Shown in pieces: positions 21,648 through 33,529 of a stretch of 64,000 bases of DNA. The stretch lies in the NCBI GenBank assembly GCA_003439945.1, contig QVRM01001782.1, forward strand, positions 1,591,501-1,655,500, given 5' to 3'. The first letter of the stretch is position 1. The number at the start of each line of letters is the position of its first letter. The translations under genes and the position numbers were made by a program. The notes under the pieces are model-generated. The model was not told the origin of the DNA. It ran no database searches and saw only the letters and a list, made by a program, of their open reading frames with translations. The stretch comes from Dermanyssus gallinae (lineage: Eukaryota; Arthropoda; Arachnida; Mesostigmata; Dermanyssidae).

Positions 21648-23215
21648 AAATATATATATATATATCTCATCCTCCTAGCCTCCACGAAATCCACTCTCCA
21701 ACGGCTCCTTAATATTGCGGACCCCCTTTTGAAATCCCGAGGCCTTAAAATTAATACTAATACAAGCTTTACTATCTCCCACCTATTTAATAGGAAGGAA
21801 GGTAAAGGTTTTATCAATACCGTACCAGAATTTAACGTTGGAGATCGGCAATTGCCAGCTAAAAGTATGAGCGATCGATGGAGATATCTTGGAGTCGACT
21901 TTAACAGCAATGGCAGAGTTGACTCCACCAAGGATATACTCCTTAATTTACTCAACAGACTCACGATAGTTCCCCTTAAACCCCACCAAAGACTCATATT
22001 ATTAAAAGACTTTCTCATTCCCCGTCTCCTACATAAACTGGTCTCCGGTCCCAGACCATATTACGCACTCCTTAGTGACCTAGATAAAGAGATCAGAAAT
22101 GTTGTTAAGTAGAAATGGCTTAAGCTCGAAAACTCGGTGCCGAACGCCTACCTGTACACGCACACAGCACACGGCGGTCTGGACATCCCCTGCCTCCAAA
22201 CATTAATTCCCAGACTCCGCCTCTCCCGCTTGACAGCACTACAACACTCCACGCACCTTGGGGTCCAATGGATGCTAACCACCGAGCACTTTAAAAAAGA
22301 TCTTGCGAAAACAAGACTTCTTTGCGAGCGCTTGGGAACCTCCATTGAGACCGCTACACAAGAGACCGATTACTGGTCTCAACAACTACACAACACGTTC
22401 GATGGGGCACATTTTAAAAAAGCACACGAAACGCCCTTTGTACATTACTGGATTAAGGGTATGCCCTACATATCTGGTAAGGAGTATTTAAACCTACTAA
22501 AGCTCAGGATCAACGCACTACCAACGCGTGCCAGATTGGCCAGGGGACGCCCGGGCTACAACAAACGTTGTAGGCACGGGTGTCATGCGCCTGAGACGTT
22601 GGCTCATGTCGCTCAGATGTGCGATACAACACACAAACAAACCATAAAGAGACATGACGACGTCTGTGATCGCGTGGCGCGTCTTCTCCGCGAAAGGGGT
22701 CATGCGGTGGTTCGTCAGCGAGTATTCCGTCGACCGGGCGCACCGGGTCTAAAGCCCGACCTCGTAATAACAACACCTACTGAGATCTGGGTTTTAGATG
22801 CCGAGGTTTGCGGCCCGAACCGGGACCTGGCAAAAGCACGGCAAGACAAGATCGCTAAATATGACGTCGAGTTCCTAAGAGCGGCGCTCCCCGACCCGCA
22901 AAAACCTCGCAGATTCGGATCCATCACTATCTCTATGAGTGGTGTATGGGACTCCGAATCTGCGAGGACGCTCTTGGGGCTCGGCGTCACGAAGAGGAAT
23001 CTTATGGATCTCACCGTTTTAACTTTGCAAGGAACTTTGAGGATATACCGCTCGCACCGGGTCCATAAGAGCGGGGGATCATCTACCATCAAGCAAGGAC
23101 ACGGACTACTGACTCTTAACTTCACGTGACACCTTTTTACCACCATTTTTATTAAGGCGAGCACTGCCGAGTGTGCAAACGTATTGTAAATGATTAATAA
23201 ATCATCACAATATTT
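21648..23215 (+). mobile_element. R2-type LINE, 5'-truncated
   Basis: A plus-strand fragment begins next to a short TA tract and ends before the (TA)n at 23216. It retains the reverse transcriptase thumb, the CCHC zinc knuckle and the restriction-like endonuclease of R2-clade elements. R2 elements usually sit in 28S rDNA, but no rDNA sequence flanks this copy. The upstream two-thirds of the element is missing, as expected from 5' truncation during target-primed reverse transcription. Confidence 0.85.
21666..23129 (+). pseudogene. R2-type LINE ORF: RT thumb, zinc knuckle and endonuclease
   Basis: The frame is open from the left break to a single TAG at 22110-22112 and then again to the stop at 23127-23129. 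It encodes the thumb (SDRWRYLGVDFNSNG), a knuckle CRHGCHAPETLAHVAQMC and an endonuclease region APGLKPDLVI followed by IWVLDAEVC, the PD-(D/E)XK pattern of R2. Apart from one nonsense codon the region looks well preserved, implying a moderately young insertion. In an active element this part nicks the target and anchors the RNA. Confidence 0.88.
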
Positions 23216-23259
23216 TCTATATATATATTCATATATGTATATATATATATATATATATA
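23216..23259. repeat. (TA)n microsatellite at R2-type LINE 3' end
   Basis: TA-rich tract immediately after the 3' UTR of the LINE fragment. The interval 23260-23827 is intronic with no recognised element. Confidence 0.9.
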
Positions 23260-23827
23260 GTGACGACCTTAATAGGTGAACGAAGAATCCCTCAAGCTCC
23301 AGAAAGCCAATGATATGCTAAAAATATTAAACTGCACAGCAACGGATGCGAGATGTGGCCTTAGACTATAATAAACAGTAGACCTAGACGGACCGTTATG
23401 CAGCTTCTCTACATCAGTTACTTCTTTATCGAAATCATCAGTAAACAATGATGTACAAATGATAATCTGTGAAAAAAATAAAAAGCCAAGGGGGTCAGAT
23501 GTAGACCTGACTCCAGTTCTGTAAACGGTCACCGACATGGCGAAAACCACTTTCAGTGGAGCATGGCTTAAAACTGTAACATCTCCACAACTAGGCGCTA
23601 TACTGGACCTGACGCATGGCAGCCGCTATTAGGACACGGACTTCAATATGCGAGAATTGAGTTGAGACAAGAGACCTGACGGCCTGACCATCCTTGGTCC
23701 TCACACTGCAAACATACACCATAAATCTATGAATGCGAGCTGAACGACAAAACACGCTAAAACGAAAGAGTAACGCAAATACGACGGTCTAAAAAACACC
23801 TATGAGAAGGCCGTGATGTAGGCAAAC

Positions 23828-24093
23828 CTTGAAGATGGTAGACATCAACGACAGTAGCGTAGTGTCGTTTGAGTTGCGTATCAACGACAATACGCCGTTC
23901 CGCTGTCCTAACAGAGACATAAAGAGCGGTTGTCCGCTGAGTTGGTTGGCCAGGCTAACTCGAAGTCGATAGTCGAGAGCATTTGGTCTGCCATCAGAGT
24001 TGAAGAAGATAGCTAGTTTCAGCAGGCGGCCGCCCCGGTCCACGTAGCTGTCCAGGGCGGCTTCGTTGGAAAATCCGATCAGTGTAGTATTTA
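23828..24093 (-). CDS. ABC-A transporter exon: extracellular domain 1, part 2
   Basis: The 266-nt exon follows a clear acceptor (CTCTTTTTAG) and ends AAG|GTTTGC, a weaker but usable donor. It encodes LIGFSNEAALDSYV followed by LAIFFNSDG and LDYRLRV. These match the ABC-A extracellular pattern in which a 'GF..E..L..YV' segment precedes 'I.F.N.DG' and a strand reading 'L.Y.IR'. The exon ends in phase 0, matching the next exon. It carries no membrane segment. Confidence 0.87.
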
Positions 24094-24289
24094 CTAAAAA
24101 GAGTTCACAACGACTGATTATTGCCAAGCATATGAGGGTGTAGATGGCAAGCTTTATGTATATGTATATATATACAAACGTTAAGAATTAGTGACAATAC
24201 GAATCCTAACGCTAATAGTATTTGAAACAAAACATGATGTTCTCATTAGTTGCTGCTAAACAACTGAATGTTGCCGCACCACGATGATT

Positions 24290-24400
24290 TTGTGACGTCC
24301 ATGTAGCCCGACGCGATGCCCTGCGCTAGTCAAACGTCCGCTGGGGTTTCAACATGCCGCCGCCCGGTCAAAATCAAAAACTTCTTTCGAAACTCGAAAG
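24290..24400 (+). repeat. tRNA-like SINE family member (second copy)
   Basis: CTGCGCTAGTCAAACGTC and GTCAAAATCAAAAACTTCTT blocks match the element at 18263-18400 in order and orientation, with diverged centre. It lies between two ABC-A exons. Confidence 0.4.
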
Positions 24401-24439
24401 AAAGTAAAACAAGTCGTGTAAGTCTGGTCTGTCACTTAC

Positions 24440-24596
24440 AGTGAGAAAATACACTTCCGACGACGTGCCTTGTGTAGTCGGTATTCGGTGCAAACGCTAC
24501 GACCGGGGCGTGCCACCTGGCGACCGCGTCCAGCAATTGCAGGTCCTGGCCGCGTTCAGCATCCGACCACCACTTGCGTTGCAACGCCTCCGAAGG
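24440..24596 (-). CDS. ABC-A transporter exon: extracellular domain 1, part 1
   Basis: The 157-nt exon starts after TTCTACTCAG and ends CAC T|GTAAGT. It encodes a piece of the first extracellular domain, including VVAFAPNTDYTR, which corresponds to the conserved 'Y/F-SPNTxxT' region found in ABC-A proteins just after helix 1. The phase 1 donor matches the two-base start of the exon at 24093, giving Leu at the junction. The acceptor is inferred from a short pyrimidine tract and could lie a few codons off. Confidence 0.8.
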
Positions 24597-25440
24597 CTGA
24601 GTAGAACTTGAATTTCGTCCTTTTACAATTGCGACTTTGTGATCAAAGAACAAAATTTGATTAAGTACGTTTCACTGGACATCTAGACGGATGACATCTT
24701 TGCGCGAGCAACTACGCTCTAAGCTTATGTAAAATAAATCCAATCCTGCGTCTATTATGATTAATATTAAACCAGTTTGAGATTATGAGAGAGACTGCTT
24801 TTGTTGCTTCACACTTCAACGTTAGAACTTCTATCGTATTTTTTTTTATTAACAGTTGGTTGTTCTTATTGCCAATGTAGCATATGCTTGCAGTGAATAC
24901 ATTGTTTGGAACTAGCTACGATAGTTCAATAGTTCTGATAGTTCGTCCCAGAATGTTAAAGTCAGTTAGTCTAGTGTGACAATGGGCACGGCAAATCGTC
25001 ATTCGAATGTTCGAATTGTATTACTCGTTACGGTAAGCTTTGCGGCTATCATTTATATATATTTACGTATATGCATGTACTTTTTCGTCGGCGGAATGAC
25101 GTTGTGGATTTGCACGGGCCGCAGGTTTGATCCCGACGCATAATGGATGTATGCCAAGGACTTTCTTCTTGTGTAGCCTAGTAATTCCTAATAAACGCAT
25201 GCCTCAAACTACTAATACAATTCAACACGTAATTATCTCATACATTCGGGACGCCCGCATGTGTACCCTCCCCGTCTCAGAAGTCTACCGCAAATCGGTT
25301 ACCTCATGCAACCAACACTAGCGGCATTCCTCCTATAAATTGGCACAGCTCTTGCCTCAACTACTTTTCGTTAGGCTGATACGTCAAGTTAGCCGTTTCT
25401 CATTAGCGATCTTACAAAAAAACGTACTGTTTCTTTGCTT
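24597..25440. other. Intron sequence of the ABC-A gene
   Basis: The ABC-A exon missing from the reconstruction must lie between 24597 and 28905, but I could not recognise it. A weak tRNA-like B box (GGTTTGATCCC) occurs at about 25121-25131 without a convincing A box. Confidence 0.4.
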
Positions 25441-25444
25441 ATAG

Positions 25445-25540
<96 letters not shown>
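25445..25540. repeat. (AAT)n trinucleotide microsatellite
   Basis: About 32 uninterrupted ATA/AAT units. It gives artificial poly-Asn and poly-Tyr frames which are not genes. Confidence 0.97.
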
Positions 25541-26640
25541 TGTCAACTGTGACGGGGCACATGCGTCCAACGATAGCAATTGTGGTTTTTCAAGTTTTTC
25601 AAGTTTCAAACGTTTATTCAACGGAACTGCATTTTGCAATGCTTAAGTTTGGTAAATAAAAATGGTTACAAAATAAATCAATCGACAATATTTCAAAGAA
25701 TGCTTTGAATAAGCGCAATTACACAATACATAGTCACAATAAGCATCATCACAAGGATTTCTATACAGCGTTTGCTGTATTGTTTACATTGCAGCATACA
25801 TGTTGCAGTGAAACATACTGAACAGTATGTTTCAGTTCAAAAACATACTGAAAAATTAAAAACAAATTTAATTTGGAAAGATGATCCCTTATAAAAAGCA
25901 ATAATAACCCCGATTTAAGATATAATTAGATCACCACCCTGATTCAGACTGAAATTAAAAACCATTGTTTTTACTTCGCGAGCAAAGAGGTGCTTCGATG
26001 TGAGGCATCTAATATTTTCACGAATCCTAGTTTAAGTTTCGGGCAGGCGGCATGCAAGTGAGTGTTGACTAGTCTTCAAGGACACTGAGAGCACTGCGAA
26101 AGTTGTTGCACGCCTAGCTAATGTTCGATTTGAATTAGGAGGAATTAGTGGAAACGCAATCTCCGCTGGTACAATACCTCGCGAAATTTGATATGCTAGC
26201 ATAAAAGCCCGCAGCGTGGTGTAAGAAAAATATATTCCGAGGCACAAATAATGAAGCTTCACGAGAAAGTATTCACTCGTCTCCCTGTCAAGGAGATTTT
26301 CCCACAAAGGTTCAAGTTGTAAAGCAGAATAAAAAACCTCGACAGCTGGACAGACGTCATATGCTGATGCCGCAGCGATTCTGGCCCATAGACAAATACT
26401 GCACAAAGATGGAAAGTCCGTGCTTGGTCACCTTCCCCCACCAAAATTTAGAAATAGACCAAATAAACAGGTCTTTAAGCCTCTACTGCCAAAGTGGCTA
26501 GGTGAGAACCGAGACTTTAATAGAGTTGTATTTTTTCTTGAGTCGGAAGCCGGAATGGCCTTCATGATTGCCGTGTTAGAGCGCTCTAAATTAGTTCCTT
26601 TGGTTTATACGCGAAACACGAGCAAAACGCAAACACGCAA
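25541..26640. other. Intronic sequence without recognised gene
   Basis: A minus-strand open frame at 26032-26406 (124 codons) has hydrophobic stretches but no family resemblance and no clean splice context. I would not call it a gene. Confidence 0.4.
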
Positions 26641-28740
26641 AACCATCCCATCCCGACGTAGTCAAAACAGATGAGGACTTTAGAACTCCCCACTATCCCA
26701 GACGCTTTATGCCTGCACACACTGCGGTCGCGCTTTGAAAACCTTGGAGGGCCTGAGTGCGCACATAACCCGTTTACAACCCCCAGCGTCTTTACGCAAT
26801 CAACATCCAAGACCCATTCAACCAAAACCTACTAACTTGCTCAATACGCCTTCTCCCCTTCCTTCTTTACCGAGCGATTTGTCTTCAAGCAATCCAGAGA
26901 CACTAGCCCAACTTTAGCGCAGGCACGTCGAATTCTAATCATTGCCAGGGTCATACCCTGGAAAGCGAGAGAAACATGCGCTGCAGATCACGCAAAAGCG
27001 TTTAATAATTTCAACTAAAAGCTGAATCTTGCAAGCTGGAAAAGCCCAAAGTCTGCTCCATCTTTAATGCTGGCCTTACCATATAGAGAAGATCATGGAG
27101 CCACACTAACCAGGATAATCAAAGGTAATGTGTCAGTGCTCGAACAAAAACTCTGGAAAGCCTCCTGCAGACAGCTACAAGCCCCCAATTTTAATAGACT
27201 AAACGGCTCAGCTGAAAACTGACAGAGCGTGTCTATGGCTGACAGTAAACTAGCCGCAATGTACACTCTGCCGCTAGAGCCCTGCTGTCATCAGACATAT
27301 TTACACCACGTAACTTCCGCACAGCACCCCCGGTCGTCTGTCAGGCGCGCTTAGAAACCTTCGAACAACCTCTGGTTGGATCCTGTTAGAGCGTCAATAA
27401 TTTGGCGATCTTAGAGGCAATGCGCTGTCATTCCCTGTTGCAACCGGAGCTGGACTGGATGGGCTGCGACCACGTCATCTGCGCGATATGTTAAATCAAA
27501 CCGTTCTTTCGTCAGGCTGCCTGCTAAATGATCTGAGCATATTCCTAGGCACAGCGCTAAACGGCACTTAACCAAAGTTTTGTCTATCAGTATTTTATGG
27601 TGCAAGTCTTACAGCTCTTAGGAAAAACGAGAATTCTGTAAGGTACATCGCTTGTGGATCAATTTTGCACAGTCACACTGTAAAAATAGCAATCACGACA
27701 AATAAGAAGGCAATTTCGGCAGCGATTCTGCCACATCCGGTTGTGGTGGCTATAAAAGGCGGCGCACAAGAACTAATATATGCTGCACTCGCCCCCTTGG
27801 AGACTGAAGACCAAGTAAGGGTTCTGGTTACGCTTGATTTCTGCAATGCATTTAATACGTTAAGAAGGGACAAGATACTAGATGCGGTGATGAGGCACAG
27901 TCTAGAGTTTTTGCCCATGGTCTGACAAAGTTACAGAGATTCCTCACTTTAAACCTGGGGATTACTTCAACATTGCAGAAGCAGGCATTTCGCAAGGTAA
28001 CCTCATAGGTCCTGCTCTATTCAGTCTCTGTATATCAGATCTAGTATCGCAATGATAGAGCCTTTTCAACGTGTGGTACCTAAATAAGACTACGCTTGCC
28101 GGTACTGCGAGTATCATTAGATAGAAGAAGAGTGTTGCATTTGAAGGAGATGGAGGACTGACACTAAATGCTTCAAGATGTGAGATTGCTGCTGTCGGGG
28201 GGCTCTTTTCAGGAGAGAGAGAGGAAGCAAATCAGGAAGTTACCAGAACACTCCTTGTTATCACGCGTGTAGAGCTAAACAACTTAGAAGTTTTGGGGGC
28301 TTCCGTGAGGCGAGACCGAATTGCACGCACATACACTTTCTATAAAGAAAGAAGCCCTCACCAAAATCTCCGATACGTGAAATGTGGTCCGAGTGTAAGA
28401 AGGGTTATTTGACCTAGCCCCAGTCTGCTATGTTGTTTCACTTTTCCGAATCGTGGTTGGCCTAAAGTGTTATGTTCGTCTCCGCTCAGCACCATACTGG
28501 ATTCCAACTCTTTCCGCATAATGTCAGCTCCTAAGAATTGGCGCTCCTGATCACAGCTCAGTTAAGCCAGAATGGGTAGCAAAACACATAGACGCCAGAA
28601 AACGGAATAACTACGCTGAATTCAAGAAACTGAAGACAATATATATATTTTTGCCTATTGACATGGAGACACTAAAACCAATTAGCAAGGGAACCGAAGT
28701 ATTCCTAAAATCATTAAGTAAGCAATAGTTTGGGAGGTCA
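26640..28740 (+). pseudogene. R2-type LINE relic with C2H2 finger and RT fragments
   Basis: At 26709-26780 the plus strand encodes a C2H2-like finger (CTHCGRALKTLEGLSAHI) followed by a Pro/Ser-rich stretch. This is the N-terminal arrangement of R2/NeSL-type elements; the second His appears to be Gln. Reverse transcriptase pieces follow: LDFCNAFNTLRRD at about 27835 and GLTLNASRCEI at about 28150. Multiple stops and shifts separate them. Whether it is the same lineage as the element at 21.6-23.2 kb cannot be told, since the retained regions differ. Confidence 0.7.
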
Positions 28741-28905
28741 CGCGCAATATAAGAGTGGGTTGGCGGCATCTATTATCATATATATTGCGATAATACATTT
28801 AAGCTTCACAACTGTAACACTGTTTAATAATAATAGTAAATTATTCCATAGCTATAGACTAGTTACTACACACGTACACATATTGAAAACGTATGTTTAG
28901 CCTAC

Positions 28906-29020
28906 CGGCGATCAGGAGTGGTACGCCGATCTCGAAGACGATTTCCATCTTGTTTCGCTTCAACAATCTAATTACGATATCTTTATGAAGAATCGCGCAG
29001 ATATGATAAAGAAACCGCAT
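28906..29020 (-). CDS. ABC-A transporter exon: start codon and first transmembrane helix
   Basis: The 115-nt segment begins with ATG and encodes a basic, amphipathic stretch (LLKRNKMEIVFEIGVPLLIAG) ending in a hydrophobic helix. This is how ABC-A proteins start: a short cytoplasmic tail with several Arg/Lys, then helix 1. It ends phase 1 at a GTAGGC donor (GCC G|GTAGGC). The reading frame stays open upstream of this ATG for some codons, so an earlier start is possible, but the family's short N-terminus favours this Met. The next exon in order is missing from my reconstruction. Confidence 0.7.
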
Positions 29021-30040
29021 GGTTGACTTGTTCGCATTCGCTCTTGTCCTAGAGTAGAATGCATTCAATTTACAAGTGGTTATATGAAACTTTATTTTAA
29101 TTCGGTCAGTATACTGCCTCAAAATTTACTGATCATTTGGTGTAAACTTTAGCAGTTTGTAAATACGTTCACTGGTGCAATAGAATACGACCTAGAGTCA
29201 CCGCATAAACCCTCATATATATAGTACATGTAATGCGTTTATATATATATATATATATATATATAAGAAAATGTAAGTCAATTTTGCAAAGTACCGTACG
29301 TTGCACTTGTTGGATTCCTAAAAACGATAAGAACGCACCCGGCTCAATCGGCCTCATGCAGCCTGGTAAGTCGTTAGTATTTTGTATGCCAATTGTGAGG
29401 TCAATTGTTACCTTAACCAATAATATAATGTCTAGCAACCACATTAACCGTGCGGAAAGGACCATCCAAAGAATCACGCTCACGTGTGCAATAGTATGAG
29501 TTAATTGGCTTCTACATGTGCCGTATGCGAATTTGCACACTTGCGTTGAAACGTGTATTATTCTAAGCAATGGATTTAAATATAAATGGCGAATAAATAG
29601 TACATTCTAAGCAAGACATCTTTCGTCTGCAAGAACAATTACATTGGCTTTATGTAACACGTCTTCAGCGCCGCCTAGACTGATTATTTTTATAGGAACT
29701 TCTTCGTGACGGGTCGGAAAAAAACACATTATGAACACTGTATTACACCTGTATACGCATGCAAGGGCACTTGCTCGTATACGTTAATCACTAATCACCA
29801 TACGCTTCCCGTCGCCTACAGGTCCATTAGCGTCGAGAAGAGCTGATACCATTAACGCACTGCCATGAAACCCCGTCATAGTTGTACCTCTGCTTTCAAG
29901 ACCTGGTTCGGCTATGTACGCTGCAGCGCAAATAAAACAGTTATGTCGTCAACATACTGACGTAAAACGAGAACTGTATAGAAATAAAGCCTAGCGTGTA
30001 CGAGTACCTCAAGCTGGCAACAACGTTGCAACCCTCCCAG
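29021..30040. other. Upstream region of the ABC-A gene
   Basis: The promoter and any 5' non-coding exon should lie here or further right, but I see no decisive core promoter element. A (TA)n run lies at 29240-29264. No other gene is recognised. Confidence 0.4.
29240..29264. repeat. (TA)n microsatellite
   Basis: Short TA run 220 bp upstream of the ABC-A start codon. Confidence 0.9.
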
Positions 30041-30800
30041 CTCTTACGGACCTTTAAGATCAGTGTTTTCAGGCAGAAGGAACGTATCTCTCGAAAAAAC
30101 GGTTTTCTCTACCATTATCACAGATCATAGATCACACTGAGCCCATGACCTATAAAGCATTCTTTAATTATAATTTAGCTTCCGACTGTTTTTGGCGCGA
30201 GAACTTTCGTTCCGTAGTAGGCAAAAACGTTGCCAATAAGCAAAACATGTTTATACTAGTGAGAAGTACTCTATTTCTTAACTGAATCTGAATTAGACGG
30301 TACCTACAGCGCCTGACCAGATTTAATACGAACTGTTGACGTACCTCAGGACAAAGTCAGTTCTTTTCTAATATAGCAGACCTCAGTGAACCATTACAAA
30401 GAGCCCGAATGCAACATGTATACTCGGCTGATGACTTCGTTATTCTTGCAAGATTAAGACAGAATTTGCAACACTACCAGGACGAAACAACACGCGGTTG
30501 TTAGCAAAACAAACAAGTATTTAATATTTCTAAAACAAACATTATCACATTTAGCCATGGAGGATTAGACGCCGATCGTGGCCGCATTTTCAGTTTAACT
30601 TAGCTGGTAGCCCCATACGCTGTCTTTTACAAATTACCGGGAAGTCTGAAACTACCATTTTAAAGCTTTTTGAATCGAAGATAACTCGAATGATAAACGA
30701 CTGCCTAAAACACATTGCATCAAGCTATGCCAACATCTTATGTTGCCGAATCTAAGACAATTAGACAGATCAAGACAAAGTCAAACATGAATCAGGGTTA
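30040..30800 (+). pseudogene. Non-LTR reverse transcriptase relic
   Basis: At 30412-30480 the plus strand reads VYSADDFVILARLRQNLQH, the catalytic Y-x-DD motif region of a LINE reverse transcriptase (Ala inserted before DD as in YADD). Downstream FNISKTNIITFSH corresponds to the next conserved block. No long open frame survives. Clade is unresolved. Confidence 0.6.
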
Positions 30801-31066
30801 GTAAATACTAGGGCATCAATGATAGTTTATCTGTACTAATGCTTCACAGGTGCAGAGAGAAAAGTTTAGTTCGTGGCTTACAAATGAAAACTAGGTCTAC
30901 AATATGATTTTGACTATTTAATGTAAAGTTTATAGGGAAAAGAAGGAGAAGCAACATTTAATTAACAAACGCCTTGGCGATGCTGGTTACGTGTACGTGT
31001 ATTAGCAATATATAATATATGCCTTTAGGGCAAATGTTATGAACTCGTGGATTGTGCCGGCGAACA

Positions 31067-31571
31067 CTAATGGTTAATGTGATGCAGGATGCTGCCACAG
31101 ACAGCGCAATAAGGCTTGATATGAGGCTGAATAAAGTCCGTTGAGCCCGGTGGCGTGGCGCATTCACGTGCGCCTTGTGTCCAGAGGAGCACATGGCAGG
31201 CAGCGAAAGTGGATCTATCGGGACGGACTGCGTTTTGCTTCGTGACGATGACCTCACAATACGCTAGAAACCGCAAAAGGCGGGCATTGAGTATTGCCTT
31301 AAGGAGTTTGTAACGGCAACTCTTGTTGGCGATTTTTCTCCACGAGCGGAGTCTAAGTGGATTTTCTTTGCTTTTTGGGATAACTGACAGCAGGACGCTT
31401 CCGTCGGAGCGAATTCTGCGGCAAGTTTGCCACGTCATGGTGTCGTCCCAGGCACTTCCGGCGAGCACCTCGGTTGGTTCGCGGAATGGTGCTCGCAGAC
31501 CTTCGAAGCCATTTGCCTTGGGCGGATGTTGCTTCTAGCAGCAAGTGAACCTCACGATGCCCCAGGTACAT
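31067..31571 (-). pseudogene. Non-LTR reverse transcriptase fragment
   Basis: A minus-strand frame contains the LINE finger region: IPKSKENPLRLRSW, LLKAILNARLLRFL, VIVTKQNAVRPDRSTFAACHVL. The last string corresponds to the 'Q.GFR..+ST' motif with GF replaced. No downstream catalytic motif is retained. It is different from the neighbouring families by eye. Confidence 0.6.
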
Positions 31572-33480
31572 GCTTCGCTCAACATTATACGTTCACCAAT
31601 ACCAGCTCCAACTGATGGCCACTCGCGACTACGTCGTTAGTCGATAAGCTAAAGGGTATAATAGCAACAAGCACGACAATGGTTGGTCTCAATTACGCCA
31701 CCATCTCAGCTTCCGGCTGCGGGTCAAGCCTCTTTTCCTGCGACCAGACAAACGGGGCCGACTTCTCAGACAAAATCGTCCTGTTCATGCCGTTGAATGA
31801 ATACTTAATAGTAGCCGCTCTCGAGTGAATCCTTAACTTATAGCTACACCCGATGCTTGCATACAAGCTCTACTACCTAACGCCAAAGGTGGCTTAGAAC
31901 TCACATACATGATTCTTACGACGAACCCGTCTGTAGCTGGTCACTGATGCAGCAGGTACGGTAAGGTGACCATTACCGTACGTTCTTTTAGCTGGATGCT
32001 TCCGCCCACGCTAAGTGCAAATCCAGACTCGATAACATTAAATCAACGCTCACCTTCCTCGCGGGGGAGTCTCCTGAAGGCGACCTCAGACCTCAGTCCC
32101 TCGCTAATCAACGTTTCAGGCCGTGTGGGCTTCCCCGTGGCTTGAGTACCCCGTGGCTAAATGCATTTACAAATGCACCACTTCCTAAGCGTATTGCTAT
32201 TTGACGCGACGACCGGTGTTGGTGCGGGCGTGCGGCCTAGATGCATCGGTGGTACACACTTACTTGTGCACATGCGGATAACAAGTGGGCACTTTGGGTT
32301 GGCATGGGCTCTCATGTATTCATAGCGCAGAACAGCATTCCACTGATGCATCATCTTTCATCGACACCTTGGCACGTGCTCTTGGGTCGGCTGGTCTCCC
32401 GTGCATTCTAGAACACTCAGAGCTATGCCATTATGGAAGTAAACGCCCACGCGGGATGACGCTTACCACATTCGAAAAAGAGAAGATGCCGGTTTAAGAC
32501 GCGACTGTGTCTTACTACCTGACTAAGTACCAAAATATTTCGTGTACCAACTGACCCGTGACGCTCCACCACCACCACTGGCTTGCGACGAGCCCGGTCA
32601 GAGAGAAGGGAGGCGGGGGGGGGGGGGGGGTATGACGAATCGCTTCACCTCTGGGCAGTATCTGGGCACTACATTGTCTGAGCCTGTCCTCCGCGATCAT
32701 GGTTATCGCTCCGCCGTCGCCTACTCGGACTCGGAACTCCCGCAAAGATGCCAGACTCCGCTCTGTAATCGGTTGGAAGTTACATCGGTTTATGTTTATT
32801 TCGTGTAGGACTATTGGTTGGTTGGGGTTTGGCTTGGATTGAGTGTCGTGAGTCGGTCCTCCCTCTCTGGTTGGTTGATTGGTTGAAATGTGTCGTCATC
32901 GACATGTGATCGTTTCGACGGTTGAGGACGTTGAGGTTTTTATGCGGAAGACTATGGCCGTTGTAGTGCAGCCGTTGAACGCGGGCCGTTAGGATAGGTT
33001 TGAGTCGCGCCATAAGCCGTAGACAGTGTTGTCCGCAGTTGGACCACTGTTGTACTCCACATAGGGTGGAGCGCTTCGTCACAATATACTATATTATTCG
33101 ACAGTTTATTTCGTTATGCTTATTACGACTGTTGTTGTTTACTCACCCAAACTAGTGGATACGCACAACAAGTATAAGTTGAGCCCTTTTTCGCTAGTGC
33201 ATTGCCCATTACAGGGCTGAGGTCAGTATTTGCAAAAAAATAAATGTTGCTTGTCTCGAGATCTTGCTAGTTAATTAATAGAAAATGCTGCTTAAGGAGG
33301 GGGGTTCAGCTCCTTGCCCTACCTCTTAAACGCAAATGGTTGAAATATGCGTTTTTCTCTCAATTTGGTATAGTCTAGCAAGCTTGAAGAATATGAACAA
33401 AAGTATGAACTTCGTGGGAATATACACGTATACAGAAGCAAAAAGGAGGTGGACGATTGGCTACATACTGGCCAACCAGA
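31572..33480. other. Intergenic sequence, unassigned
   Basis: Includes a (G)16 run at 32615-32630 and a GGTT-rich stretch around 32810-32885. The segment 32780-33110 has TGTGACG- and TGGAGTACAAC-like strings on the minus strand that hint at an LTR end, but no second LTR, primer-binding site or pol was found. I call no element. Confidence 0.4.
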
Positions 33481-33529
33481 GAGCAGAAATCTGGATTGTA
33501 AACATATGCATTGACAAAGATCAAAACCC

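Larger units (their letters stand above)
1..29020 (-). other. ABC-A class transporter gene, 5' portion (gene span)
   Basis: Nine exons read on the minus strand join into the N-terminal half of an ABC-A transporter, a multi-pass membrane ATPase family that moves phospholipids or sterols across membranes. The joined order is start codon and first helix, extracellular domain 1, membrane helices 2 to 6, then nucleotide-binding domain 1. Every adjoining pair of placed exons agrees in intron phase (1+2, 0+0, 1+2 and so on) and each boundary has GT and AG dinucleotides, which is strong internal evidence. One exon between 28906 and 24596 remains unlocated, because phase 1 at 28906 does not fit the phase 0 start at 24596. 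The gene continues beyond base 1, so the second half is absent. Introns are 0.3 to over 6 kb and loaded with transposons. The subfamily member (ABCA1-, ABCA3-like and so on) cannot be fixed from this half. Confidence 0.9.

Noticed and set aside
25435..25659. Open frames of poly-Asn (plus) and poly-Tyr (minus)
   Set aside because: They are translations of the (AAT)n microsatellite and have no other coding signal.
26032..26406. 124-codon minus-strand frame with hydrophobic stretches, considered as the missing ABC-A exon or a receptor fragment
   Set aside because: No ABC-A extracellular motif, wrong phase context, and no other recognisable family pattern.
32780..33110. Possible LTR or endogenous retroelement end
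   Set aside because: No paired LTR, primer-binding site, polypurine tract or gag/pol motifs nearby.
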